A stretch of DNA of 64,000 nt from Rhodobacter sp. 24-YEA-8 (GCF_900105075.1 NZ_FNSK01000005.1:1-64000); one strand, 5' to 3'; counted from the stretch's first letter, positions 43,113 to 51,600 are shown. Numbers and translations: made by a program. The notes: generated from the letters alone by a model not told the origin.

Positions 43113-44114
43113 TCAGATATCGCCGCTTTGCGAGGTCTGCTCGTCGCGGGGGTTGATCACCGCATCCAGCGCCAGCGCGACCAACAGGATCACGCTCTTG
43201 ATCAGGTTCTGGCTGGTATAGCTGAAATTCATGATCGTCATGCCGTTGATCAGAATGCCGACCAGAACCGTGCCAACAAGAACGTTGCGCACGCCGCCCT
43301 GACCACCGGAAAGGCTGATCCCGCCCAGCACCACGACCAGCAGCACATCATAGATCAGCGTGGAATTATAAAGCCTTGTGTTGATCCCGGACACGAGGCC
43401 GGTCATCAGGATTCCCGCGGCATAGGCGATCAGCGCGGCCAGCACATATTGGCTGATCTGCACCGGCCGGGTCGGAAGACCCATGGTCCGCGCCGCATGC
43501 GGATTGTCGCCCGTCGCATAGATGAAGCGGCCAAACCGCGTCAGGCTGAGGAACAGTGCTACCAGCGCCGCGATGCCTGCAAGGATCAGAATGGAATAGG
43601 GCACGCCCAGGAAGGTGCCCGAGCCGATGGCCACCAGCCAGCCGATCCCCGCCGGGGCATAAAGCACATCCGAACTGAAGGCGACGCGGCCCCCGCCATA
43701 GACGATAGACGCCATGGCAAGGGTGGCAAAGATCGGCGGCACTTCGGCAATGGCGATCAGAATGCCGGTGATCAGCCCGCAAAACGCCACCAGGGCCGCG
43801 CCGATCAGCACCGCTTCACCAAAGGCAAAGCCCTGCGATGACAGCCAGATGGCAAAAGCCACGCCCACCACCATGACCGCAACCATGGTCAGGTCAATGC
43901 CGCGCCCGACAACGATCATCCCCATCCCCACCGCAAGCGTGCCAAGGATGGCCACGTTTTTCAGCAAGGTGAGCAGATTGCCCTGGGTCAGGAAGTTGTT
44001 CAGAAACAGGGCGAAAGCCAGAAACAGCGTCAGCGCGATCAGTGAGACCACGCCCTCCTGGGTCAGCCGGAAACGGCGGTGACGTCCGGCCTGTGCCGGT
44101 TCTCTCAAGGACAT
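43113..44114 (-). CDS. Sugar ABC transporter permease (RbsC-like)
   Basis: Permease of 333 aa with about ten helices. Motifs: MGMIVVGRGIDLTMVAVMVV (the DLS motif reads DLT), AIAEVPPIFATLAMASIVYG, ATGDNPHAARTMGLPTRPVQ, GGISLSGGQGGVRNVLVG. Start at ATG 44114; the open frame upstream looks non-coding. It is the first gene of the operon, so the promoter lies in 44115-44290. With the permease-propeller fusion it would make a heterodimeric pore. Confidence 0.88.
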   Translation of the reverse strand: MSLREPAQAGRHRRFRLTQEGVVSLIALTLFLAFALFLNNFLTQGNLLTLLKNVAILGTLAVGMGMIVVGRGIDLTMVAVMVVGVAFAIWLSSQGFAFGEAVLIGAALVAFCGLITGILIAIAEVPPIFATLAMASIVYGGGRVAFSSDVLYAPAGIGWLVAIGSGTFLGVPYSILILAGIAALVALFLSLTRFGRFIYATGDNPHAARTMGLPTRPVQISQYVLAALIAYAAGILMTGLVSGINTRLYNSTLIYDVLLVVVLGGISLSGGQGGVRNVLVGTVLVGILINGMTIMNFSYTSQNLIKSVILLVALALDAVINPRDEQTSQSGDI

Positions 44115-44296
44115 GTCTTTTCTCCCCCTCCCCGGCATCGCAGGTCTCATCACAGGCCTGCAACACAAACTGGCCCGACGGATGCGGGTCATACCTCTCC
44201 CAAGGCAAGCGCAATCTCCAGCTTGTTTTCCGCACAGGCAATTTCATTTTCCTGACCGCGCGTGCTGAAAATCCCGCCAGCATCCGAAAAGCGGCC

Positions 44297-44315
44297 CCCC
44301 GGCGGTTAGCCGGGG
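44297..44315 (-). terminator. Terminator-like hairpin after the HAD gene
   Basis: On the minus strand CCCCGGC-TAACC-GCCGGGG forms a 7-bp stem with a 5-nt loop, with CTTTTC a few bases downstream. It would end the deoC/ALDH/HAD transcript before the sugar operon's promoter region. Apart from this, 44115-44432 shows no coding sequence. Confidence 0.5.
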
Positions 44316-44432
44316 CCTGGGGTCAGCGTGAGGGCAGTGATGTGCAATGGGCCGGATCCGACCCGTAAACTGCGGCCCGGAGCTTTCGCCGCTTCGGTCA
44401 GGGTGCTGCCGGAGGCCCGCAAGCGCGCCGGG

Positions 44433-45083
44433 TCAAAGCGCCCGTAACGCAGCCTCGGTCAACTCGGATGTGCGGGTGAAGATCCGCGCCGCCCCCGCCG
44501 CCAGAAGCTGGTCACCATGTCCCGGCCAGGAATGACGCCCTGCGGTCAGGCCAGCCACCCGCATCCCGGCCGCCAGCGCCGCTTTCACCCCGGCGGCGCT
44601 GTCCTCGACAACCACGCAATCCGCCGGATCGACACCGCACTGGCTGGCGGCGAACAGAAACACATCCGGAAAGGGCTTACCCCGTGCCACCTGGCTTGCG
44701 GAATAGATATGCGGCGCGAAAAAATCGCTCAGCCCGCAGATCTCAAGCGAGCGGCGCAGTTTCGGCAGCGCCGAAGACGAGGCTACAGCTTTACGCCCCG
44801 GCAGGCGCTCCAGCGCGGCCCGAATGCCTTCGACCGGCTGCAATTCGGTCTCCATCCGCGCGAGGAGCAACGCATCGGCCTCTTGTATCAGACCCTCAGG
44901 CCAGGGCGCGCCCCGCAGCGCGGCGATCTGATCCCAGATCACCGCTTTTGGCTGGCCGATATGGCCGCGGATGATCTCTGCCGCCGTGATCGGCCAGCCA
45001 GCCGTCGTCATCAGTTCTGCGTCAATCGCATTCGAGAGGATCTCGCTGTCGACCAGCACACCGTCACAATCAAAGATAATCAT
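44433..45083 (-). CDS. HAD superfamily phosphatase (beta-phosphoglucomutase-like)
   Basis: HAD hydrolase of 216 aa. Motif I IFDCDGVLVDSE with the two catalytic Asp, motif II AVASSSALPKLRRSLE, motif III Lys in ARGKPFPDVFLFAA, motif IV CVVVEDSAAGVKAAL. The cap is the helical type of sugar-phosphate phosphatases. Its ATG overlaps the stop codon of the decayed ALDH gene (ATGA), showing that it was the third gene of a deoC-ALDH-HAD operon; it is still intact. Confidence 0.9.
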   Translation of the reverse strand: MIIFDCDGVLVDSEILSNAIDAELMTTAGWPITAAEIIRGHIGQPKAVIWDQIAALRGAPWPEGLIQEADALLLARMETELQPVEGIRAALERLPGRKAVASSSALPKLRRSLEICGLSDFFAPHIYSASQVARGKPFPDVFLFAASQCGVDPADCVVVEDSAAGVKAALAAGMRVAGLTAGRHSWPGHGDQLLAAGAARIFTRTSELTEAALRAL

Positions 45084-45592
45084 TCGCCGTAAGGAACCCA
45101 GATGTTTTTGACCAGTGTGGCGCGGGTCAGGAACTGCCGGCCCTGACCCTCGGATGAAAGCCAGTTGCGGGCCGCGCCATCCTCGGTCCAGGTCTGTTTC
45201 AGATTGCCGGCAGAAGCGATTTCGACTGCCTTAGCCCCTTCTCCGGTGCCGAAGTACCAGAGTCCATCGACATCGTCATGCTCCGCCAGCGAAACAAGGC
45301 CCAGAAGCGGCAGGGCTGTCGGGCAGACCAGCCCGACCACGCCGAGCGGACCGAGAGGTTTTCTGCCAGATAATACAGCACCTGGGCGCGATTATGCCCG
45401 GTCTGCCCACCCCTGCCCCTGGCAGCATGGGCCGCATTACGGATATCCTTGCGGCTGCCAAGCGGCGCAAGGCCAACCGTGCCTTTCGGCCCCTCGACAC
45501 GGTAAGAATAGCCACTGTCGGGGCGCGTCTGTTTACCACCGACATAGAGCTTTGCCATGCGGTCGATGGCAGATCCCGGCAGGGCTTTCGCC
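45080..45592 (-). pseudogene. Aldehyde dehydrogenase remnant (internally deleted, frameshifted)
   Basis: Two pieces of one ALDH in different frames. The upstream part reads MAKLYVGGKQTRPDSGYSYR...GSRKDIRNAAHAARGRGG and then HNRAQVLYYLAENLSVR. The downstream part, in another frame, gives VCPTALPLLGLVSLAEHDDV...AEHDDVDGLWYFGTGEGAKA and the normal C-terminus TLVKNIWVPYGE. The catalytic core of several hundred residues is missing. The original was likely the long ALDH that accompanies deoC in rhizobia. It runs directly into the HAD gene. Confidence 0.75.
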
Positions 45593-45599
45593 GACCATG

Positions 45600-45970
45600 G
45601 TCGGATAAACGCAGACCGCGCCGGTCGTAAGCCCGGGATCCCCGATCCCCAGCCCCTTGGTGATATGCGCGGCCAGCGGCTGGCGCGCCTTGGCGCAAAG
45701 ACGGCGGACCCGCGCAGCAGTATCGTCGCCCACGAGCGTCGTCAGATCAGTGCGGCGGATCGCATTGATCAGCCAGGCGGCCTGACACTCTTTCTTGACC
45801 GTGCGGCGCGCCCCCAGCGAAGCGGCCCGGCGCTCTGTGGCAGAGCGATTGACCGCATGGCCATAGAACATCGCAGTCTCAAGCGGCATGCCCGGATTGC
45901 GCGGGTCATTCGCCAGATCCTGCGGTCGCAGGGCGCAGAGAGACCTGCGGCGGGTAATGGTCATAGGCAT
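45600..45970 (-). pseudogene. deoC: Deoxyribose-phosphate aldolase (deoC) N-terminal remnant
   Basis: About 120 codons match the start of the long DeoC type: ALRPQDLANDPRNPGMPLE, VNRSATERRAASLGARRTVK, AAWLINAIRRTDLTTLVGDD, LTTGAVCVYPTMV. The reading then changes into the upstream edge of the ALDH remnant; the Schiff-base Lys half of the enzyme is gone. A single deletion joining deoC to the neighbouring ALDH would explain it. The enzyme would have cleaved deoxyribose 5-phosphate to glyceraldehyde 3-phosphate and acetaldehyde, the latter oxidised by ALDH. Confidence 0.75.
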
Positions 45971-46048
45971 GCTCCAATACCCTGGTCGCGCCGGCCCCAA
46001 CGCCACCGCACCCATATTGCCATAAAGCGTGAGATGGCGCCCGGCGGG

Positions 46049-46438
46049 TCAGGCGCTTTGCACCTCTGAAAGCCCCGCCTCCTGCGCCAGTTTGACAAGC
46101 CTGCGGTCAAAACTCACGAAACCATCACATTGCGCCGATTTTCCCAGATGCAGTGCATCGGCGAAATCCATGCCCTGTTCGGCCCGGTCCAGCGCATCCG
46201 CGACGATCACCGCATCCTCGATGGTCACGGTCGCAAGCCCGCCGAAGGCGCGAAGCGCGCGCGCCACTTCCGCCGGTTTATAGCCGTAAGCGCTGCGCAG
46301 CACCCATTCGGTTTCCAAAATGACCGTCACCGCGACAAAGACCGCCTGAGCGTTAACCAGGGTGCGGGCGCGCGGCGACTGGTCGGGGTGATCGCCGGTC
46401 AGGTAGCGCACCACCACATTCGTATCAATCGCGATCAT
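46049..46438 (-). CDS. vapC: VapC-type PIN domain toxin
   Basis: PIN-domain ribonuclease of 129 aa. Acidic active-site residues: first Asp in MIAIDTNVVVRYL, Glu in VTVILETEWVL, Asp in QGMDFADALHLG and FVSFDRRLVKLA. Start at ATG 46438, which overlaps the antitoxin's 3' end by 14 bp. In VapBC systems the toxin cleaves RNA and is held by VapB; here it sits beside the replication module and would serve plasmid maintenance. Confidence 0.9.
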   Translation of the reverse strand: MIAIDTNVVVRYLTGDHPDQSPRARTLVNAQAVFVAVTVILETEWVLRSAYGYKPAEVARALRAFGGLATVTIEDAVIVADALDRAEQGMDFADALHLGKSAQCDGFVSFDRRLVKLAQEAGLSEVQSA

Positions 46439-46700
46439 GACGCCGCCGCGCTTCGGCCAGCACGGCCGCGTCCATCTCTTCAACCGATTTCGGATCGCCG
46501 CGATGGGGCAGCAGGGCGAAAACGTCTTCGGGCTTTGTTGCGGCAAAGGCCGGCGCGCGTTTCAGAAGTACCCCCTCTGCCGTCTCTTCGACGATCAGCC
46601 GGGTGCCGACCTCCCAGTCCCGCCGCTGCCGGATGGCCTTGGGCAGAATGATCTGGCCTTTGGTCGAAAGAGTGGTGGTCGTGGCAGGTGGCCGCGGCAT
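46425..46700 (-). CDS. vapB: AbrB/MazE-type antitoxin (VapB)
   Basis: Antitoxin of 91 aa with a swapped-hairpin AbrB DNA-binding domain: TTTTLSTKGQIILPKAIRQR, then GTRLIVEETAEGVLLKRAP. The C-terminal tail (DPKSVEEMDAAVLAEARRRH) is the toxin-binding helix type. ATG 46700 chosen since the SpoVT-AbrB domain starts right after; the frame is open to 46757. It precedes and overlaps vapC, and such antitoxins usually repress their own promoter (46701-46760 region). Confidence 0.88.
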   Translation of the reverse strand: MPRPPATTTTLSTKGQIILPKAIRQRRDWEVGTRLIVEETAEGVLLKRAPAFAATKPEDVFALLPHRGDPKSVEEMDAAVLAEARRRHDRD

Positions 46701-47028
46701 GAGCAAAGCTCCAATGTAAGACAAAGGTAAGATAACAGTTCCCCCCCTTCCTTTCAAGCATGCCGGACAGGGCCAGTTCCACCCTCCGGAGCGCGGGCGA
46801 AGGGGATATCACTGCTCTCGAAACCCCGGGCGAGACCCGGCGATTGAGCGCGTGCCGACCAAAGCAGGTACCGGCCGGGCAGCGAGCGCTCTCGCCCGCC
46901 TTACGAATCGCGGCTTTGACCCGACAGCCAGCGGCTGCGGCAATGCTACAAGATATTGATACAGGTCGGGATGACGAACCGGGCTGTTTTCGTTACATTT
47001 CGGCCACATGACTGCCGGGCGGCGCAAT

Positions 47029-47037
47029 TTATCCACA
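47029..47037 (+). promoter_or_regulatory. Perfect DnaA box upstream of repA
   Basis: TTATCCACA is an exact match to the strict DnaA box. It lies ~190 bp upstream of the chosen repA start in the 46701-47221 non-coding gap, which otherwise holds only the vapB promoter region and the inverted repeat at 47108-47150. Confidence 0.5.
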
Positions 47038-47107
47038 AGCTGGCCCGGGAAGGCGCTACCAGGTGTAGAATTTTCTTGCGCGACGCCCGTTCCTGGCGCA
47101 TTTCTTT

Positions 47108-47150
47108 CTGTAGCGCAGAAATGCAAGAATTTCGGTTTTTTGCGCTACAG
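47108..47150. repeat. Inverted repeat upstream of repA (probable RepA/RepB operator)
   Basis: CTGTAGCGCA (47108-47117) and TGCGCTACAG (47141-47150) are perfect 10-bp arms with a 23-bp spacer. A third GCGCTAC lies at 47053-47059. In repABC plasmids repA is autoregulated by RepA-RepB at sites near its promoter, and this is the obvious candidate. The second arm ends 5 bp before the upstream possible repA ATG (47156). Confidence 0.6.
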
Positions 47151-47221
47151 ACATTATGAGCATCCCTGTAGAAGGGGCAGAGCGCAGAGAAACTGCGCCG
47201 CACAGGACAAATGAGGGCTGC

Positions 47222-48397
47222 ATGACAGCAGAGCGTGTATTCGCAGAGCTCCAGGGCGATGCAGCAACCTTGCACGATTCCATCCGCCAGCATCTGGAGC
47301 GCAATTTTGCGCCGGATGCACGGAAATATCTGCGCAGCTTTTCTTCGGGGGAAGCCGCCGATTTTCTTGGCCTCGCGCCCGGACATCTGCGCAAGCTGCA
47401 TGCCGAAGACAAGATCCCCGATGTGGCACAGGACGAACGCGGCCGCAGGCTTTACACCGCCGAAGATCTCGGGCTGATCCGCCTGGCTCTGGCGCGCACC
47501 ACCCGCGACCCCTCGCTTTACCTGCGCGGCCGGGTCGGGCAGGAGCCCTTGCAGATCCTGTCCTGCGTGTCCTTCAAGGGCGGGTCGGCCAAGACGACTT
47601 CGGCTGCCTATCTCAGCCAGTGGTTCGCACTGCATGGCTACCGGGTGCTGGTGATCGACATGGACCCCCAGGCCTCGCTGTCCTCGATGACCGGCCTGCG
47701 CCCCGAGATCGATTTCTCGCATCAGGGCACGATCTATGACGCGATCCGCTATACCGACCCACTGCCGATGGAAGAGGTCATTCGCAAAACCTATTTCCAC
47801 GGGCTCGACATCGCGGCGGGCGGGCTGATCCTGTCGGAATATGAGACCGAGACCCCCTATGCGCTGCGCCAGGGTTCCGAGCCGCCGTTCTATCTGCGGC
47901 TGCGGGAGGCGATCCGGTCGGTCGAGGCGAATTACGACATCGTCTTCATTGACTGCCCGCCGCAGCTGGGCTTTCTGACGCTTTCATCGCTGGTGGCCTC
48001 GTCTTCGATCCTGATCCCGGTGGTGCCGAATTTCATCGATGTGGCCTCGCTCGCGCAGTTCCTGACCATGGCGGCATCGCTCCTGGACACGATCCGGGAC
48101 GCGGGCATGACGCTGGATTACGATTTCCTGCGCTACCTGGTGTCGCGGTTCGAACCCTCGGACGGGCCGCAGGCCCAGGTCGCCGGGCTTTTGCGCGCGA
48201 ATTTCGGGAAACGGGTGATGACCGAGACTTTCCTGAAATCCACCGCCATCTCTGATGCCGGGCTGACGCATCAGACCCTGTTCGAGGTCGGGCGCGGCAG
48301 CATGAACCGCAATACCTATGACCGCGCGATGGAATCCGTGAATGCGGTCGCGCGCGAGCTGGAGCAAGACATCCACAGAGCCTGGGGAAGGAACTGA
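47222..48397 (+). CDS. repA: Plasmid partitioning ATPase RepA (ParA family)
   Basis: ParA-type ATPase of about 391 aa that segregates the replicon together with RepB and parS. N-terminal winged HTH segment SFSSGEAADFLGLAPGHLRK, deviant Walker A CVSFKGGSAKTTSAAYLSQW, Walker A' region VLVIDMDPQASLSSMTG, Walker B IVFIDCPPQLGFLTL. Length and layout match RepABC RepA. ATG 47222 has GAGGG upstream; an ATG at 47156 in frame is the alternative and would add 22 residues. First gene of the repABC operon. Confidence 0.93.
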   Translation: MTAERVFAELQGDAATLHDSIRQHLERNFAPDARKYLRSFSSGEAADFLGLAPGHLRKLHAEDKIPDVAQDERGRRLYTAEDLGLIRLALARTTRDPSLYLRGRVGQEPLQILSCVSFKGGSAKTTSAAYLSQWFALHGYRVLVIDMDPQASLSSMTGLRPEIDFSHQGTIYDAIRYTDPLPMEEVIRKTYFHGLDIAAGGLILSEYETETPYALRQGSEPPFYLRLREAIRSVEANYDIVFIDCPPQLGFLTLSSLVASSSILIPVVPNFIDVASLAQFLTMAASLLDTIRDAGMTLDYDFLRYLVSRFEPSDGPQAQVAGLLRANFGKRVMTETFLKSTAISDAGLTHQTLFEVGRGSMNRNTYDRAMESVNAVARELEQDIHRAWGRN

Positions 48398-48398
48398 C

Positions 48399-49367
48399 AT
48401 GGCCCGCAAAAACATGTTCGAAGGCATCTCCCCTGCCCCGCGCCCAGCCGGCGTGGCTGAGCCCGCGAAGATGCCCGAGGTCTTTCAGGCCAGCGGCCCG
48501 ATTGCAGCGATCCGCAATGATCTGCGCAGCATCGGCAGCCGCTCGGTCCAGGAGATTGATCCGGCCCAGATCGAAGATACCGGCCTCAGGGACCGGCTTG
48601 GCGATCTGGGCGACGACATCGCCGAGCTGCGCGAGAGCATTGCGAAACACGGGCAGCAGGTGCCGATCCTGCTGCGTCCGCATCCAAAGCTCAGCGGGCG
48701 CTATCAGGTGGTCTATGGCCGGCGCCGTCTGGCGGCGATCCGCGGTCTTGACCTGCCGGTCAAGGCGCTGATCCGCACGCTGTCGGATGAAGAGGCGGTG
48801 CTGGCTCAGGGCCAGGAAAACAATCTCCGCAAAGACCCGTCTTTCATCGAAAAGGCGCTGTTTGCCGGCGATCTTGAAGAGGCCGGCTATGAGGCCCGCG
48901 TGATCCAGGACGCGCTGAATGTCAGTCGCAGCCATACCTCGCATATGCGCAAAGTGCGCGAGGCGCTGCCGCGTGAGGTGATCGAACGGATTGGCGCGGC
49001 CCCCTCGGTCGGCTGGAAACGCTGGTATGATCTGGCCTTGCGGGTCATCGAAGGACAGATCGCGGCAGATTCGGTCCACCCTGCCCCGTTTGCCCCGGAA
49101 CTGACCTCGGATCAGCGCTTCGAGGCGTGGGTCAGGGCGATCCCGACGACAGCGCGACCGGAAAAAGCAGCCGCTGCCGACAGCGCCGCCACGATCCTCG
49201 CCCGTGACGGGACAGAGCTGGGCTCGGTCCGGCTGCAAAAGGCCCGGATGAGCTTTGAGGCAACGGCCGGCAATGCCGGTTTCGCGGCCTGGCTGCATGA
49301 CGAGGCCCAGGATCTGCTGCCGCGCCTTTATGAAGAATTTCTGGCGGCGCGCGCGAAACGCAGCTGA
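48399..49367 (+). CDS. repB: Plasmid partitioning protein RepB (ParB family)
   Basis: ParB-type centromere-binding protein of 322 aa. Starts MARKNMFEGISP, 1 nt after repA's stop. ParB N-domain: DIAELRESIAKHGQQVPILL, RYQVVYGRRRLAAIRGLDLP and LAQGQENNLRKDPSFIEKAL; HTH region ALNVSRSHTSHMRKVREALP. It would bind the parS-like pair at 50755-50807. The small 'ENNLRKD' variant of the usual ENxxRxD box is within family range. Confidence 0.93.
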   Translation: MARKNMFEGISPAPRPAGVAEPAKMPEVFQASGPIAAIRNDLRSIGSRSVQEIDPAQIEDTGLRDRLGDLGDDIAELRESIAKHGQQVPILLRPHPKLSGRYQVVYGRRRLAAIRGLDLPVKALIRTLSDEEAVLAQGQENNLRKDPSFIEKALFAGDLEEAGYEARVIQDALNVSRSHTSHMRKVREALPREVIERIGAAPSVGWKRWYDLALRVIEGQIAADSVHPAPFAPELTSDQRFEAWVRAIPTTARPEKAAAADSAATILARDGTELGSVRLQKARMSFEATAGNAGFAAWLHDEAQDLLPRLYEEFLAARAKRS

Positions 49368-49410
49368 CCGGACACACCAAACCCCAACGATAACAACAAA
49401 GGAGCAGTGT

Positions 49411-49499
49411 CGGAAAAAGAAAGACCTTCCGAATGGAAACCACCCGGAAGGCCCGTGCAAACCACAGGGCGCCAACCCTGAGAATGCTTAACGTCTAGC
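49411..49499 (-). ncRNA. Counter-transcribed RNA (ctRNA, incA-type) between repB and repC
   Basis: The 269-bp repB-repC gap carries, on the minus strand, TTGCAT (49529-49534), a 17-bp spacer and TAGAGT (49506-49511), then an intrinsic terminator: CCTTCCG (49425-49431 as read on plus) pairing with CGGAAGG (49445-49451), followed on the minus strand by TCTTTCTTTTT. This is the standard layout of the small antisense RNA that limits repC expression and causes incompatibility in repABC plasmids. Expected length ~90 nt. Ends are estimated. Confidence 0.8.
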
Positions 49500-49636
49500 A
49501 AGAGCACTCTAGCGCAGGCCCGAATCACATGCAACATCGCTGAGGCGGTGATTGGAAAACTGTTGTCGTTTTCCCGGTGTGCCAGCCGGCATGCGGCCCA
49601 TAATCGGACCGTCTTCTCGTTCCGCCCGATGACATC

Positions 49637-50770
49637 ATGGAACAGATCCCTTACTCGCCCCTGCCCCGCCGGGACGGGCGCCGGTCCTTTGCACCTTCTC
49701 TCCATGCCCTGCCGCAGAGGACAGGCAAAGTAAGCCCCGACCTGCGCTGGCACCTGCTGGATCTGGTAAGGATCTGCCGCGAGCGGCTTCAGCTGCGCGA
49801 CCGCGATATTGCGGTTCTGCGCGGGCTCCTGAGCCTTTTGCCGCAGGATCCGCAGCCGGATCAGAGGATGGTCTTCGCCTCGAACCGGGTTCTGAGCGCG
49901 CGCTGTGACGGCATAGATGAGCGCACCCTGCGCCGCCGGCTGAACCATCTCCGGTCGGTCGGGCTGGTGAGCAAGAGGCCGAGCCCCAATGGCAAACGCT
50001 ATCAGATCCGCAATTCCGAGGCCGATGTGCAGCTGAGCTATGGTATCAGCCTCACGCCGTTGTTCGACCTGCATCCCCATCTGGAAGCCCTTGCTGAAAC
50101 CTGCCATCAGGAAGCTGCAGAAGTGAAGGCCCTGCGCGCTGTGATCCGCGACCGGCTGTTTCACTGCACCAGCGCTTTGGCCGAGACACTCCTGGAAACG
50201 GCCCGCCTCGCGCTGCGCCGAAAGCTCGGGCCAGATGAGCTGCGGGCCATCGTGGCGTCCCTGCCCCTGCGGGAGGACAGCGCGCCTGACCACTCGCCGC
50301 ACGACGTGACAAAGCCCGATATTGCATCTGAAAAATCCGGTGAAATGACCGCCAGAAACGGCCAGAATGACCGGCACATTCAGAGATCAGGAAAAGATAC
50401 CTTTGATTCTGACTCTGCTCAGAAACCACAGGATATCAGCATTGATGAATGCCTGGAGATGGCAGCTGCGGTGAAAGATTACGCTCCAGGCCCACCGCGA
50501 AGCTGGTCTGATCTTATCCGGCTTTCTGATTCACTGGCGCCGGCAATCGGTTTGTCGCATCCCGTGCTGGGCCTTGCAAAAGAACGGTTTGGGCTGCAAG
50601 GCTGCGCGCTGGTTGTTCTCGGCCTTGTGCAGGCCTTTGGTCGTATCCGCAGCCCCGGAGCCTATCTCACCGCGGTACTGCGAAAGACAGAGTCGCGGAT
50701 TTCAGACCCCGTTCGGGTGTTCCATTCCCTTGTGAGACCCGCGCCTTCGGCCAGATGTATACCGGGGTAA
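49637..50770 (+). CDS. repC: Replication initiator RepC
   Basis: Initiator of 377 aa. The RepC N-terminal winged domain is clear: LLDLVRICRERLQLRDRDIA, VLRGLLSLLP, MVFASNRVLSARCDGIDERT, LRRRLNHLRSVGLVSKRPSP and NGKRYQ. The C-domain ends with FGLQGCALVVLGLVQAFGRI followed by RSPGAYLTAVLR. A less GC-rich stretch inside the gene (about 50290-50450) is where repABC origins usually lie. Expression should be limited by the antisense RNA just upstream. Confidence 0.92.
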   Translation: MEQIPYSPLPRRDGRRSFAPSLHALPQRTGKVSPDLRWHLLDLVRICRERLQLRDRDIAVLRGLLSLLPQDPQPDQRMVFASNRVLSARCDGIDERTLRRRLNHLRSVGLVSKRPSPNGKRYQIRNSEADVQLSYGISLTPLFDLHPHLEALAETCHQEAAEVKALRAVIRDRLFHCTSALAETLLETARLALRRKLGPDELRAIVASLPLREDSAPDHSPHDVTKPDIASEKSGEMTARNGQNDRHIQRSGKDTFDSDSAQKPQDISIDECLEMAAAVKDYAPGPPRSWSDLIRLSDSLAPAIGLSHPVLGLAKERFGLQGCALVVLGLVQAFGRIRSPGAYLTAVLRKTESRISDPVRVFHSLVRPAPSARCIPG

Positions 50771-50807
50771 ACACTTGGGGTGCGGGCTATGTATACCTGG
50801 GTAAACA
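50755..50807. repeat. parS: Pair of parS-like centromere sites downstream of repC
   Basis: Two 19-bp direct repeats, 50755-50773 and 50789-50807, read ATGTATACC-G/T-GGGTAAACA with one mismatch. The core GTATACCTGGGTAAAC is a 16-bp imperfect palindrome (GTnTACC..GGTAnAC). A 16-bp palindrome right after repC is the established parS position in repABC plasmids such as Rhizobium etli p42d. The first copy overlaps the repC stop codon. Confidence 0.75.
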
Positions 50808-50826
50808 TGCTTCATGTGCCGAAGCG

Positions 50827-51600
50827 TCAGACCGGCCTGAAATCCGCCGTCTGCGCGGATCTCAGATCCTCTGGCACCGCATCTGACGCTGCGAGGTCCA
50901 CAATCAACAGCGCCTCTCCCCGGGCTCCGGCAGTCGCAAGCGGCTGGCCGTCCGGCCCTGCAATCACGGAAAGCCCGCCGAAGGCCAGATCCCCTTCAGG
51001 CCCGGTCAGATTGGCATAGGCCACGGTGCAATTGCCTTCATGCGCGCGGGCCGGAACAAGGATGCGCTGAACATGTTCAAAGCCGACAGGATTGGCCGTG
51101 GGCACCAGGATCAGCCCGGCGCCATTGCGGGCAAGGGCAGCCGCATGGGCCGGAAATTCAATGTCATAGCAAACCAGCATGGCGAACTTTCGCCCTTCCA
51201 GCTCAAATACCGGACACAGTTGGCCGCCGGGGCGAAAAGATCTGCGCTCCATCGGGCCGAAAAGCTGGACCTTGCGGTAATGCGCCAGCACCGCACCATC
51301 GGGGCTGATCGTCGTGGCAGCGTTGTAGACGGTATCGCCGTCTCGCTCGGCCCAGCCCAGGCAGATGCCGCACCCCGCACGCGCGGCCATCTCACGCAGC
51401 CGGGTGATCCATGTGCCGTCCAGCGGCTGAGACAGACTTTCATGCAGATCCGGCCGGTTATACCCCGGGAGCAGCAGCTCTGGCGCCAGCAGGAGTTTGG
51501 CCCCTGCCGCTGCCGCCGCCTGCAACTGCGTGCAAATCGCCGAAAATGCCGCCTCAATGTTCCCATTGGTCGGCTTCGCCTGCCAGAGTGCCACCTTCAT
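50827..51600 (-). CDS. davA: Nitrilase-superfamily amidase, probable 5-aminopentanamidase
   Basis: Carbon-nitrogen hydrolase of 257 aa with the complete Glu-Lys-Cys triad: E41 in LLLAPELLLPGY, K110 in AHYRKVQLFG, C144 in MLVCYDIEFP. The sequence FGPMERRSFRPGG and LILVPTANPVGF are those of DavA, which converts 5-aminopentanamide to 5-aminovalerate. It is divergent from a DavB-type monooxygenase that makes this amide from lysine, which is the main reason for the call. An indole-acetamide hydrolase role is the alternative if the partner prefers tryptophan. Confidence 0.82.
   Translation of the reverse strand: MKVALWQAKPTNGNIEAAFSAICTQLQAAAAAGAKLLLAPELLLPGYNRPDLHESLSQPLDGTWITRLREMAARAGCGICLGWAERDGDTVYNAATTISPDGAVLAHYRKVQLFGPMERRSFRPGGQLCPVFELEGRKFAMLVCYDIEFPAHAAALARNGAGLILVPTANPVGFEHVQRILVPARAHEGNCTVAYANLTGPEGDLAFGGLSVIAGPDGQPLATAGARGEALLIVDLAASDAVPEDLRSAQTADFRPV

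Noticed and set aside
42174..43841. 555-codon plus-strand frame over the binding-protein and permease genes
   Set aside because: Long only because high GC removes stops; His/Asp/Gln-rich and without motifs.
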